Shown here piece after piece: positions 1 to 8,968 of a stretch of 64,000 nt of DNA; position 1 is the first letter of the stretch, and every line of letters begins with the position of its first letter. Source of the stretch: Stenotrophomonas maltophilia (GTDB lineage: Bacteria > Pseudomonadota > Gammaproteobacteria > Xanthomonadales > Xanthomonadaceae); assembly GCF_006970445.1 (NCBI RefSeq), contig NZ_CP033877.1:3046750-3110749 (forward strand). The letters are read 5' to 3'. The notes below the pieces were generated by a model. The model worked only from the letters and a program-made list of their open reading frames with translations. It was not told where the DNA came from and searched no databases. Position numbers and translations under genes: made by a program.

Positions 1-308
1 TCCACCTTGGCAATCAGGCGCTGCGCGATGTCGCGCACATCGCGCGCGATCGGCGCACTCGGATCCATCGGCCGTTCCTGCGACAGGATCTGCTGGTAGG
101 CCTGCAGCCCGAGCGCGGTCTCCTGGCGCGCGTCCAGGCTGCTGTCGATCATCACCTTCTCCCCGGTGTAAGGATCGACAGTGCGATTGGAGAACCAGTA
201 GAACACCGCATAACCTGCGGCCAGCAACAGCACCCACCAGCGGATGTTGCCGAACAGGCCGCGCCGCTGCGGGCCTTGCGGCGAGCGGGAAAAGGGATCG
301 TTGCGCAT
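1..308 (-). CDS. M48-family metalloprotease, N-terminal fragment (gene runs off the window)
   Basis: The first 102 codons of a gene whose 3' part lies left of the window. The product starts MRNDPFSRSP, has one hydrophobic segment at about residues 24-39, and continues with a soluble region containing ALGLQAYQQIL and IARDVRDIAQRLIAKV. That pattern, a membrane anchor followed by a helix ending in a V..I..RLI motif, resembles the start of LoiP/YcaL-like M48 proteases. The HExxH zinc site would lie outside the window, so the family is an inference. The same-strand gene upstream is the SUMF1-fold lipoprotein, 88 bases away. Confidence 0.55.
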   Translation of the reverse strand, partial: MRNDPFSRSPQGPQRRGLFGNIRWWVLLLAAGYAVFYWFSNRTVDPYTGEKVMIDSSLDARQETALGLQAYQQILSQERPMDPSAPIARDVRDIAQRLIAKV

Positions 309-396
309 CGGTGGTCTTCCAGCAGGCCCCGCCGGCCGGCGGGCACGGCGCAATCTTAGTGCGCGGACGCCAGTAGCGGGTGAAGCCCGATGCCGC

Positions 397-2289
397 TCAG
401 ATGCCCCGCACCAGCCGGAAGCCGATGCGCGCGTTGGTGGTATCCGAGTCCTGCGACTGCCGCCAGGCCGCGCGGGTCTGCTCGGGCGCGTTGGCCCAGT
501 TGCCGCCCCGGATCACCCGCGACCGGCAGCCCGGGTTGAACCAGGCGGCACCATCGGACGGCGCACGCCGGTAGCTGGCATGCCAGCAGTCGGCCACCCA
601 TTCGCTGAGATTGCCGGCCATATCGTGCAAGCCGAAGGCATTGGCCTGGAAGCTGGCCACTGGCGCTGGCCCCCACCAGCCATCGCCATAGCCAATGAAG
701 GCGTTGTGCCAGTGCCGCCCCGAGGGAGAAACATCCTTGCTGCCGGTGAAGTTACCGGTTCCGGGCGGCGGCGTGCCGGCGTCGCCCCACGGATAACGGC
801 CACTGCTGCCAGCACGCAGCGCATACTCGAATTCGGCCTCGCTGGGCAGCCGGTAGCTGCGTCCCGTCTGCTCGGACAGCCACGCCGCATAGTTCTCGGC
901 ATCACGCACACTCACATGCATTACCGGCGAGTTGCCCAGTGCGCGCGCGCCATCGTAATCGGAACGCCAGTCCACACCGCTGCGGCGGATGAAATTGCCG
1001 CTGCGCTCGTCATAGACCACAGAGTGGCCGCGCCGGGTCGCACGCGGCCGTGCATTGGTCGACTTCACATAGCGCTCGAAATCGCCGACGGTGACCTCGG
1101 TGATCGACATCGCGAAGCCGCGGTCAAAGCGCACGTAATGCGAGGGCCGCTCGGCATCGGTGGAACCGGGCTCGGTGTCACCGGCCCCCATCTGGAAGCC
1201 ACCATGCGGCACCACCACCATCTGCGGACCGCGCCCACCATCGCGCATCGCGTCGCTGAACACCTGCCCGGGGCGGAAGCTGCCGTAGTGGGTGGCCAGG
1301 TCGATGCGCTCGCGCAACTGGGCCACCACCGCATCGCCCGGCAAGGCGATGCGCAGGGCCTCGGCCAGCTTTTCGCGCGCCGGCTTCAGGCCCTGCGGCG
1401 TCGCCAGCTCGCGCAGGCCATCGTCGCGCAGCTGCAGCAGTGCGGCCGCACGGATCTGTTCGATGCGCTCGAAGGCATCGGCAATGGTCGGTGACGAGTC
1501 ACGGACCTTGCTGGCTTCGGCCAGCCAGGTGCCCGCGCTGGCGAAGTCACGCGCGCGCGCCGCGTCCTCGGCGCGGCGGATCAGGCCACTCTCGGCCGCC
1601 GCCAAGCCTTGCCGCGCCCGGCGGTTGTGTTCATCCAAGGCCAGCGCTTCACGGAAGTTGCCGATCGCACCGTCACCGTCCTCACCGATCCGTCCCGAAC
1701 GCAGGTCTTCCTCGCCGGCACGGTTGTAGGCCACCACGCGCTGGGCGAGCTCCACCCGGCCCTGCAGCGCGCGCACCTTCTCATCCTTCGGCGCCAGGGT
1801 CAGCAGCACCAGCGCCTGGCGGCTGGCCTCGGCCAGTGCCTCGCGCTGCTGCAGCGGCCGAACCAGCAGGGCGTCGGCCTGCTGCTGCAGGCGCTGGCGT
1901 GCGCGCTGCAGGCCGTTGCGGGCCTGGCGGTCATCCGGGTCTTCTTCCTGCACCGCCAGCCACAGCGGAACCGCCGCGTCGGCGTCCTCGTACAGGCGCC
2001 CTTCGCTGAAGGCCTTCTCGGCCGCGCGACGCAGCTGGGCCAGCGTGCGCCCCTGCCGATCAACCCGTGGCGGTGTCCACCGCTGCACATCCTCGGCGGC
2101 ATCCTCACCGGCAATGGTGACGCTGCCCTGCCCGGTCTCCGGGGTCGCGTCCGCCTGCGAACCTTCCTGCGGCCGCGCGTCTCCGCCAGCAGCCGGCCCC
2201 GGCTCCGGCGCCGCCGGGGGCGACGGCGTGCAACCGGCCAGGGCCACGGCCAGGGCGGTGCACAGCACGGACGACAGCGGAAAACGCAA
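397..2289 (-). CDS. SUMF1/formylglycine-enzyme-fold lipoprotein
   Basis: A 630-residue exported lipoprotein. The signal peptide ends in lipobox LAGC (Cys20), followed by a Pro/Ala/Gly-rich linker, an Arg/Gln-rich helical repeat region (about 70-340), and a C-terminal SUMF1/FGE-sulfatase domain from about 350. Family motifs include HGGFQMG, RLPSEAEFEYA, HDMAGNLSEWVAD, VIRGGNW and IGFRLVRG. The Cys pair that oxidises the sulfatase cysteine in true FGE should lie just before the GFR motif and is absent, so formylglycine-generating activity is unlikely; a structural or EgtB/PvdO-like role is possible. Start is TTG, chosen because AAGGAG sits correctly upstream and gives an intact signal peptide. 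Confidence 0.8.
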   Translation of the reverse strand: MRFPLSSVLCTALAVALAGCTPSPPAAPEPGPAAGGDARPQEGSQADATPETGQGSVTIAGEDAAEDVQRWTPPRVDRQGRTLAQLRRAAEKAFSEGRLYEDADAAVPLWLAVQEEDPDDRQARNGLQRARQRLQQQADALLVRPLQQREALAEASRQALVLLTLAPKDEKVRALQGRVELAQRVVAYNRAGEEDLRSGRIGEDGDGAIGNFREALALDEHNRRARQGLAAAESGLIRRAEDAARARDFASAGTWLAEASKVRDSSPTIADAFERIEQIRAAALLQLRDDGLRELATPQGLKPAREKLAEALRIALPGDAVVAQLRERIDLATHYGSFRPGQVFSDAMRDGGRGPQMVVVPHGGFQMGAGDTEPGSTDAERPSHYVRFDRGFAMSITEVTVGDFERYVKSTNARPRATRRGHSVVYDERSGNFIRRSGVDWRSDYDGARALGNSPVMHVSVRDAENYAAWLSEQTGRSYRLPSEAEFEYALRAGSSGRYPWGDAGTPPPGTGNFTGSKDVSPSGRHWHNAFIGYGDGWWGPAPVASFQANAFGLHDMAGNLSEWVADCWHASYRRAPSDGAAWFNPGCRSRVIRGGNWANAPEQTRAAWRQSQDSDTTNARIGFRLVRGI

Positions 2290-2373
2290 GCAGGATCTCC
2301 TTCGGCACGGATGCGGACCGACGTTAGGCTATTCTCCCCTGCCTGAGCAAACCCGAGTAGTAGGCCCTGACCC

Positions 2374-3453
2374 GTGGCAACCTGGATCACCACCCCCGCC
2401 GAGCTGGATCCGTACTTCCAGCAGCGTCCGGCCCGCATTGGCCTGGATACCGAATTCATCCGTGAACGCACCTTCTGGCCGCAGTTGGCCCTGGTGCAGA
2501 TGGCGGTCGGGCAGGACATCCTGCTGATCGATCCGCTGATTCCAGGGATGACCGAAGCATTGGCGCCCTGGCTGGCCGATGAATCGATCATCAAGGTGAT
2601 GCACAGCGCCAGCGAAGACCTGGTCGCCTTCAAGTGGGCCTGCGGCGTGTTGCCGCGACCGCTGTTCGACACCCAGATCGGCGCCTCGCTGGCCGGTATC
2701 GGTGGCGGCATGGGGTACCAGAAGCTGGTTGCGGAGATCACCGGGGTGGCGCTGGCCAAGGGCGAAACCCGTTCGGACTGGATGCGCCGTCCGCTCTCGG
2801 AATCGCAGCTGAAGTACGCCGCCGACGACGTCGAGCACCTGTTCGCGTTGCATGACGCCATCGATGCAAAGCTGCAGGCGTTGGGCCGCCAGCAGTGGCT
2901 GCACGACGACGGCGAGCGCCTGCTGGCCAGCGTCGCCAACGACGAAGACCGCTGGCCGCACCTGGCGATGCGCTCGGCGCAGTTCCTCGATGCCGCCGCA
3001 CAGCATCGCCTGCTGCGTCTGCTGCGCTGGCGCGATGTGCAGGCGCGCAGCAGCGACCGCCCCCGCAGCTGGATCCTGGACAACGAACTGGCCGCCACGC
3101 TGGCACGCACGCCACCGGCCGATGCCGCTGCGCTGGGCAAGCTGTTCGAACAGTTCCCGAAGGCACCGCGCAAGCTCGCTGGCGCTGTGTGGCAGGCGCT
3201 GGACACACCGCTGGCCGATGAGGCCGAGGCACCGCTGGCGCTGCCGGCCAACGACAGCAACAAGCAGGCACTGAAGAAGCTGCAGGATGCGGTCGCCGAG
3301 CGCAGCCGCGAACTGGGCCTGCCGGATGGCGTACTGGCCTCGCGCAAGCACCTGGAAAGCTATCTGGAACGTCGCCAGTGGCCCGCCGCGCTGGCCGGCT
3401 GGCGCCAGCAGGAACTGGAATCGCGACTGCAGGCCCTGCTGCCCGCAGCCTGA
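2374..3453 (+). CDS. rnd: Ribonuclease D
   Basis: 3'-5' exoribonuclease that trims tRNA and other small RNA 3' ends. The 359-residue product has the DEDD exonuclease motifs in order: GLDTEFIRE (Asp25, Glu27), MHSASEDLVAF (near residue 82) and YAADDVEHL (near 148), followed by HRDC-type helical modules at about 210-290 and in the C-terminus. Length matches the E. coli family. The start is GTG, giving MATWITTPAEL. It is divergent from the lipoprotein gene, with an 84-base intergenic region. Confidence 0.95.
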   Translation: MATWITTPAELDPYFQQRPARIGLDTEFIRERTFWPQLALVQMAVGQDILLIDPLIPGMTEALAPWLADESIIKVMHSASEDLVAFKWACGVLPRPLFDTQIGASLAGIGGGMGYQKLVAEITGVALAKGETRSDWMRRPLSESQLKYAADDVEHLFALHDAIDAKLQALGRQQWLHDDGERLLASVANDEDRWPHLAMRSAQFLDAAAQHRLLRLLRWRDVQARSSDRPRSWILDNELAATLARTPPADAAALGKLFEQFPKAPRKLAGAVWQALDTPLADEAEAPLALPANDSNKQALKKLQDAVAERSRELGLPDGVLASRKHLESYLERRQWPAALAGWRQQELESRLQALLPAA

Positions 3454-3574
3454 TATCACCGGGCGCCGAGGCATTGCTTCGGCCCCTGCGGCGCTGGAAT
3501 GAGCATCTGCCACGCTTGCCGGCGCGGGCGCAGGCCTGTCCAATAGCGGCCCCGCTACTGTTGGATGGCTTCAG

Positions 3575-5647
3575 ATGACAAATGGAATTGCGAAGGACGG
3601 CCTCTCCGTGGAGGACCTGGCCTGGCGCACGCAGGCGCGTACCGCGCTCCAGCAGAACGACCATGCAGCACTGGATGCATTGCTGGCCCCTCACGAACAA
3701 GCCTGGCTGGACGGCGCGCGTGCGCTGCCGGGCATCCGCTGGCGCCTGCGCAACCTGCAGGACAAGGTCCTGACCCTGGATGAGCGCCTGCAGCAGGCAC
3801 AGCGCTGGGTCGCCGCCGCACCACAGAGCTATTACGCCTGGCTGCGCCTGGGTGCGTGCTGGCAGGAGGCTGCCGGTGAGCTGCGCAGCGCCGACGTGGC
3901 CGCACTGGTGGAGGACAGTCAGTGGCTGGCCGCGCAGCTGGCCCGCGACCGCGCCGTGCATGCGTACCTGCAGGCGATCCCGCTGTCGTCGCGCCCGGCG
4001 CTGGCGCTGGATGGCATCAAGCGCGTTACCAGCTACCTGCGCGAGCCGAACTGGCTGCTCGCGCTGCAGGCCGGGCAGCCAGCGCAGTCTGACGAAGCTG
4101 CATTGGCTGAACATTATCCGCAGGCGTGGCCGCAGGCACTTCAGCTTCTGTCGCGCTTCGGTGCACCGCTGCAGGTCCTGCCCGACAGCCTGCCGACGCT
4201 GCTGCACGACCGCAGCCAGGACGACTTCGATGCACCGCTGGCGTACTGGATGCGCCTGGTGCTGGAACAGCGCCCCGACGACCTGAGCACGCTGGAAGAC
4301 ACCCTGTACTTCCTGTACCCGCGCTGGGGCGGCAGCCACGAAGCGATGGAAGACTTCATCGAAGGCAGCTGGTGCCGCGGCCTCGACCTGGCGCAGAGCA
4401 ATGCCCTGCGCTGGCGCAAGGCGCAGGACTGGCTGGCCGAGTCGCCGCAGCGCGATGACAGCGAAACCGTAGCCGCGCACGAGCGCGCATACGCGCAGAT
4501 TCTCGACTGGCACCTGGACCGCAACCTGCGCGCGGAGGTGCTGACCCAGCGTGCCGGACTGCGCTATCGGCTCGGCCGCGTCGAAGAGGTCGAAGACGAC
4601 GTGCAGTGGGATGCGCAGCACATGCAGGCGGTGTACGAGGACCTGCAGCAGGCCTGGGCGCTGGACCGCGACATGGTCCTGCACCAAGGCCTCAGCAATC
4701 TCGAGGCCTGCACCTGGTTTGCCCATGTTGATGGTGCCCAAGCGCTGTTCGCCCAGGTGGTGGACTACGCCGCGCGCGAAGGTGATTCGGCGATCGGCCT
4801 GCTCTGGGCCGCGACGGCCATCGAGCATGGGCTGCTTGGCCAGAGCGCCGATCCGGAACGCGCTGCGCCCCTGCTGCAGCGCGCATTGAAACTGGCACCG
4901 CAGGAGAACACGTCGGCAGTCACGTTCGCGGCCAACCTGTTCTGCGATGTCTCACAGGCAGCCGGCCTGTCGCTGCTGCTGCGGATGGCCGAAGCGGGCG
5001 ACGCCGGCGCGATGTCCGCACTCTGCGACCTGTACAAGGGCCGCCTGGGGGGACGCGACCAACCGCAGTTCGTTGATGCAGGGAAGGCAGCGTACTGGCA
5101 GGAGCGCGCCGTGGAAGGCGGCGACCTGATCGCCACCTACAACCTCGGCGTGCGCCTGGTCGCTGCCGGTGGCGCCGACAACGAAGCGCGTGCGCGCGAG
5201 CTGTACCTGCGCTGCCTGCAGGACGCCGAAGCCGGTGAGCGCGTATGGGGCCCGACCTGCCGCAACCTGGCCTGCCTGGCCCTGGACGGCCAGAACGACG
5301 CGCACAAGCGCGAAGCGGTCGAACGTGCATTGATCCCGCTGTGGTGGCGCGGTGACGACGATGACAAGCTGTGGGCCGCCGGCTATCTGGCCGACATCTA
5401 TCACTTCGGCAACGGCGTGCCGGCCAACGCCTTCCTGGCCCTGACCTGGCTGCAGCGCGCCATCGAGATCGATCCGGAGTACGTGGACGTGGTGCGCATG
5501 GCGCCGCTGATCAATGGCGAAGGCCGCTGGTTCGGCGCCAGCCGTGCGCGCAAGCAGCAGGCGCAGGACCGCCAGCAGGTGGACAGCGCAACCTGGGCCC
5601 TGACCTTCGGCCAGCGCAGCCAGGACAGCGACCTCACCGCGGTCTGA
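3575..5647 (+). CDS. DUF4034 / Sel1-like repeat protein
   Basis: A 690-residue protein without signal peptide or membrane segment, almost entirely helical and rich in Ala, Leu, Trp and Gln. The N-terminal half has the YYAWLRLGACWQEAAGELR pattern I associate with DUF4034. The C-terminal third has Sel1-type repeats (AGAMSALCDLYKGRLGG, ATYNLGVRLVAAGGADNEAR, AAGYLADIYHFGNGVPAN). Such proteins are usually scaffolds; no enzyme motif is visible. It follows rnd by 121 bases on the same strand and converges on the TonB receptor gene. The domain name comes from memory; the repeat architecture is visible. Confidence 0.65.
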   Translation: MTNGIAKDGLSVEDLAWRTQARTALQQNDHAALDALLAPHEQAWLDGARALPGIRWRLRNLQDKVLTLDERLQQAQRWVAAAPQSYYAWLRLGACWQEAAGELRSADVAALVEDSQWLAAQLARDRAVHAYLQAIPLSSRPALALDGIKRVTSYLREPNWLLALQAGQPAQSDEAALAEHYPQAWPQALQLLSRFGAPLQVLPDSLPTLLHDRSQDDFDAPLAYWMRLVLEQRPDDLSTLEDTLYFLYPRWGGSHEAMEDFIEGSWCRGLDLAQSNALRWRKAQDWLAESPQRDDSETVAAHERAYAQILDWHLDRNLRAEVLTQRAGLRYRLGRVEEVEDDVQWDAQHMQAVYEDLQQAWALDRDMVLHQGLSNLEACTWFAHVDGAQALFAQVVDYAAREGDSAIGLLWAATAIEHGLLGQSADPERAAPLLQRALKLAPQENTSAVTFAANLFCDVSQAAGLSLLLRMAEAGDAGAMSALCDLYKGRLGGRDQPQFVDAGKAAYWQERAVEGGDLIATYNLGVRLVAAGGADNEARARELYLRCLQDAEAGERVWGPTCRNLACLALDGQNDAHKREAVERALIPLWWRGDDDDKLWAAGYLADIYHFGNGVPANAFLALTWLQRAIEIDPEYVDVVRMAPLINGEGRWFGASRARKQQAQDRQQVDSATWALTFGQRSQDSDLTAV

Positions 5648-5650
5648 GGC

Positions 5651-5684
5651 AACGAAAAGGGCGACCCGGATCACCGGGCCGCCC
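5651..5684 (-). terminator. Rho-independent terminator of the TonB-receptor gene
   Basis: An 11-bp GC stem with one mismatch and ATCA loop (5659-5684), followed on the minus strand by TTTTCGTT. It lies 50 bases past the receptor stop and just after the convergent DUF4034 gene. Confidence 0.7.
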
Positions 5685-5735
5685 TCTGCGTTCAAGCCGT
5701 TCGCTGGCAGGACGGCCCGCCAGCGCGACAGTGCA

Positions 5736-8030
5736 TTACCAGTTCATGTTCAGCGAGACACCGACGGTGCGCGGTTCGTTGTAGACCGCGGCCATGTAGT
5801 TCTCGATCACACCCTTGAGGTTCTTCTCGTTGGTGATGTTGCGCGCGAACAGCGCCACTTCGTAGGCACCGTAGTTGCCCGAGTAGCCGATCTTCAGGCC
5901 GCCCTCGAAATCACCCTTGGAGTTGAACTCCTTGCTGTCATACAGCACGAAGCTGGTGTAACCCTGCTTGTTCCAGTCGGTGGACACGAACATGGTGCCG
6001 GCGTCGCTGACCGGGAAGTCGTAGCGGGCGGCCAGGTTGACGTTGTACTTCGGCGCGTTCGGCAGCGGGTTGCCGTCGATCTGGGCGAAGGTGTTGGCAC
6101 CGACCTTGATGGTCGGGTCGCCGACGGTGCACACCACCTGGCCATTGAGGCCGCAGACCTGTGCGTAGACGCGCTTGTCCTTGATCTCGCTGTGCAGCAG
6201 GCTCAAGCCGGCGGTCAGGGTCAGGTTCGGGATCGGACGCAGCTCCATGTCCGCTTCGAACCCGTAGGCCTTGGCCTTGTCGGCGTTGAACAGCACGCCG
6301 TTGCCGTCCGAATCGTTGCCGTTGAGCTGGATGTCGTTGACGGTGTAGGTGAACGCGGTGGCGTTCAGGCGCAGGCGGTTGTCCCACAGGCTGCTCTTCA
6401 CGCCCGCTTCCCAGGACAGGATCGTCTCGGAATCAGCGGTGGTGAAGTCGGCATTGAACACGGCCGAACGGCCCTGGATGGTCGGGCCGCGGAAGCCGCG
6501 TGCGACCTTGGCGTAGACGCTCACATCCGGCGTGATCTGATACATCGCGCTCAGATCCCAGCTCGGGGTGGTGTCGGACATCTTGACGTCGGTGCGGCCC
6601 TTGTAGGTCACCACGCCGGCGGCGGTGTCAGCGGTCTTCAGCAGGCGGGTGTGCTTCTCGTCCTTGGTCTGGCGCAGGCCGGCAGTGACGGTGAACTTGT
6701 CGGTGAAGGCGTAGCTCAGCTGGCCGAAGCCGGCCCACGAGGTGTTCTTGTTGCGCAGGCGCACCCAGTTGTTCGGGTTGCGTGCCGCGCCCTGCAGGAA
6801 CCAGGCGCGCTGGTAGAAGTCGGTGGTGTCGCTGCCGTTGAAGTAGAACGCACCGGCCTGCCACTGCAGCGCATTGTCGTCATGGCTGGCCAGGCGGAAT
6901 TCCTGGGTCCACTGGTCCAAGTCACGGATACGGCCCATCGACTGGCCATAGCCGTTCGGCACGCCGTTCACCGGGAAGTTCACCGCAGCGCCGCCGTCGG
7001 TGTCGCCGCGGCTGTAGCCGGAGGTGGTCTCGTAGGCGGTGATCGAGGTGAAGTCGATCGCACCGAAGTCGTAGCGTGCCTTCACCGAACCGCCGTAGGT
7101 CTTGTAGGCCTGCGGGTTGTTGTCGGCTTCGTCGTAGGCGACCTGGTCACGCGGCACGTCGGTCTTGTTCGAGCCCTTGGTCAGCGCACCGCGCAGGAAC
7201 AGGGTCGAGGTGCCTTCGTAGTCACGGGCGTGGGCCGAGGCAAGGATCGAGAACTGGTCGCTCGGGGTCAGCAGCAGCTGCGCGCGCACGTTGCGGTCAT
7301 CGAAGCCGCCCATGGCGTTCTTCTTCGGGCTGACCGTGCCGTCGGCACTCGGGCCCTTGTAGGTGTTGTCGACGTAGTCGTCGCGGTGCTGGTACAGCGC
7401 CGACACGCGGAACGAAGCGATGTCGTTGATCGGGCCGCCGAAGCCGCCGTCGATCGACACGCTGTTGTACGTCGCATAGCTGGCGCTGACGCGGCCGGTG
7501 TAGTCCTGGGTCGGCTTCAGCGTGTCGAACTTGATGATGCCGGCGGTGGTGTTGCGGCCGAACAGCGAGCCCTGCGGGCCGCGCAGCACTTCCACCTGGT
7601 CCACGTCATAGACCGGGTTGGACTTCAGCACCACGTGTTCCAGCACCACGTCGTCCTGGATGATCGACACCGGCTGCGAGGCACCCAGGTAGAAATCGAT
7701 GTTGCCCAGGCCGCGGATGTAGAAGCGCGGGAAGATGCGGCCGGTGGTGGTTTCCGCATACAGGCTCGGCACGCGGCCGGACAGCGCCAGCAGGGTGTCG
7801 TCGCCGCCGGCGGTGAAGTCGCGCATGCGCTCGCCCTGCACCACGCCGACCGAGACCGGCACTTCCTGCAGGTTCTGCTCACGGTGCTCGGCGGTCACGG
7901 TGATGGTGTCCAGCCCGGTCGGGGTCGGCGCGCTGTCCTGCGCGGCGGCACCGAAGCTGCCAACCAGGGCCAGGCCGGCACAGGCCAGGGCCAGCGGATG
8001 GCGGCGGAAGGAAACGAAGGAAGACGACAT
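5736..8030 (-). CDS. TonB-dependent outer-membrane receptor
   Basis: A 764-residue outer-membrane transporter taking a substrate across with TonB/ExbBD energy. Visible: signal peptide ending GSFGAAAQ, a TonB-box-like DTITVTAEHREQ, a plug domain (EVPVSVGVVQGERM, PRFYIRGLGNIDF, VDQVEVLRGPQGSLFGRNT), a long beta-barrel, and C-terminal NMNW with the terminal aromatic residue typical of BAM substrates. It resembles the iron-complex and catabolic receptors common in Xanthomonads; substrate unknown. The start at MSSSFVSFRR was chosen because the signal peptide follows at once; an in-frame ATG at 8066 would add 12 residues, and neither start has a strong ribosome site. The gene upstream on this strand encodes a TetR regulator. 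Confidence 0.9.
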   Translation of the reverse strand: MSSSFVSFRRHPLALACAGLALVGSFGAAAQDSAPTPTGLDTITVTAEHREQNLQEVPVSVGVVQGERMRDFTAGGDDTLLALSGRVPSLYAETTTGRIFPRFYIRGLGNIDFYLGASQPVSIIQDDVVLEHVVLKSNPVYDVDQVEVLRGPQGSLFGRNTTAGIIKFDTLKPTQDYTGRVSASYATYNSVSIDGGFGGPINDIASFRVSALYQHRDDYVDNTYKGPSADGTVSPKKNAMGGFDDRNVRAQLLLTPSDQFSILASAHARDYEGTSTLFLRGALTKGSNKTDVPRDQVAYDEADNNPQAYKTYGGSVKARYDFGAIDFTSITAYETTSGYSRGDTDGGAAVNFPVNGVPNGYGQSMGRIRDLDQWTQEFRLASHDDNALQWQAGAFYFNGSDTTDFYQRAWFLQGAARNPNNWVRLRNKNTSWAGFGQLSYAFTDKFTVTAGLRQTKDEKHTRLLKTADTAAGVVTYKGRTDVKMSDTTPSWDLSAMYQITPDVSVYAKVARGFRGPTIQGRSAVFNADFTTADSETILSWEAGVKSSLWDNRLRLNATAFTYTVNDIQLNGNDSDGNGVLFNADKAKAYGFEADMELRPIPNLTLTAGLSLLHSEIKDKRVYAQVCGLNGQVVCTVGDPTIKVGANTFAQIDGNPLPNAPKYNVNLAARYDFPVSDAGTMFVSTDWNKQGYTSFVLYDSKEFNSKGDFEGGLKIGYSGNYGAYEVALFARNITNEKNLKGVIENYMAAVYNEPRTVGVSLNMNW

Positions 8031-8228
8031 ACCCGACAGGCGGCGGGAATCGGAATGGGAGGGCATGGAATGCTCTGAGGAGGCGTCCGTGCGGCCTGCG
8101 CGAGCCGGGCGGCAAAAAGGAGGAGAACTGCGCAAGCCGCCATTATCCCCCAAATTGTTACGATTTCGTTGCGCAGCGCCCAAACCCGGCGAAACAAGCG
8201 GTTTCGGCACAGTCAGCGGGCATCGCCT

Positions 8229-8268
8229 GGGGTCAGATCCGGTTTCCAGGGAAAACGGATCTGACCCC
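8229..8268. repeat. GGGGTCAGATCC palindromic repeat, copy 1
   Basis: Inverted repeat whose outer arms GGGGTCAGATCC and GGATCTGACCCC pair perfectly; the inner part (GTTTCC/GGAAAAC) is near-perfect. It sits between tetR and the TonB-receptor gene. A second member with a perfect 19-bp stem is at 58107-58147, so this is a dispersed repeat family distinct from the GTAG elements. Confidence 0.8.
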
Positions 8269-8285
8269 GGTTGTGACCCTGGATA

Positions 8286-8867
8286 TCAGGGCAGCGGCCC
8301 CAACGCCACATCGACCATCGCCAGCAGGCGCTCGCGGCTGATGCCGTCACGGGCCTGCACCGAGATGCCGTGCAGCACCGTGGCGAAGTGATCGCCCAGC
8401 GCCTGTACCGCCACATCGTCGGCCAGCTGTCCTTCGGCCTGCGCCTGCTGCAGCCTCGCGATGATGGCCGCCGTGCGCTGGCGACGATGGCTGGCCAACC
8501 AGTCCCGCACGCCCTCGCCATCAGGCGACACGCTGCTGGCCGAGGACACCACCAGGCACCCATGCGGGCGCCCGCGCCGGGTGTAGGTCAGCACCGCGTC
8601 GCGCAGCATGGAGCCGATCGCCTCACGCAGCGCGGCCTGCTCCAGCGCGCGCGGCGCGAAGCCGCCCTCGCCTTCCTCGTACAGCGCAACGGCTTCGCGG
8701 AACAGCTGCTCCTTGCTGCCGAACGCGGCATAGATGCGCGCAGAGGCGATGCCCAGTGCCTCGACCAGTGCCGACATGGACGTGCCTTCATAGCCGTGCT
8801 GCCAGAACAGCAGCATCGCCTTGCGCAACGCCTGGTCCCTGTCGAATTCGCGCGGTCGCCCTGCCAT
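8286..8867 (-). CDS. TetR/AcrR-family transcriptional repressor
   Basis: A 193-residue one-component regulator. The N-terminal TetR domain begins MAGRPREFDRDQAL and has a helix-turn-helix (GTSMSALVEALGIASARIYAAFG, about residues 28-50, with the usual KEQLF after it). The remaining helices (LREAIGSMLRDAV, GCLVVSSASSV) form the ligand-binding domain. It is divergent from an isomerase/hydrolase/esterase operon, whose promoter carries a palindrome suited to a TetR dimer (8938-8953), so it probably represses that operon and responds to its substrate. The ligand cannot be read from sequence. Confidence 0.9.
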   Translation of the reverse strand: MAGRPREFDRDQALRKAMLLFWQHGYEGTSMSALVEALGIASARIYAAFGSKEQLFREAVALYEEGEGGFAPRALEQAALREAIGSMLRDAVLTYTRRGRPHGCLVVSSASSVSPDGEGVRDWLASHRRQRTAAIIARLQQAQAEGQLADDVAVQALGDHFATVLHGISVQARDGISRERLLAMVDVALGPLP

Positions 8868-8909
8868 CTGCCTGCCTGCTCCAGTGAGGCGCGCAGTGTA
8901 ACGCGGGTG

Positions 8910-8953
8910 TTGACCACCGCGAGGGTCGCGCCTATTCTTTGTCGACCGACAAA
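8910..8953 (+). promoter_or_regulatory. Catabolic-operon promoter with TetR operator
   Basis: A sigma-70-like promoter TTGACC, 17-base spacer, TATTCT (8910-8938). TTTGTCGACCGACAAA (8938-8953) begins at the last -10 base; its 7-base arms TTTGTCG/CGACAAA are perfectly symmetric around a 2-base centre. It lies between the divergent tetR and isomerase genes, so a repressor bound there would block polymerase. The match to this TetR protein is inferred from position. Confidence 0.75.
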
Positions 8954-8968
8954 CAATTGGAGCAACAC

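Noticed and set aside
397..2289. Formylglycine-generating enzyme (sulfatase activator)
   Set aside because: The catalytic cysteines near the C-terminal GFR motif are absent, and no sulfatase gene adjoins.
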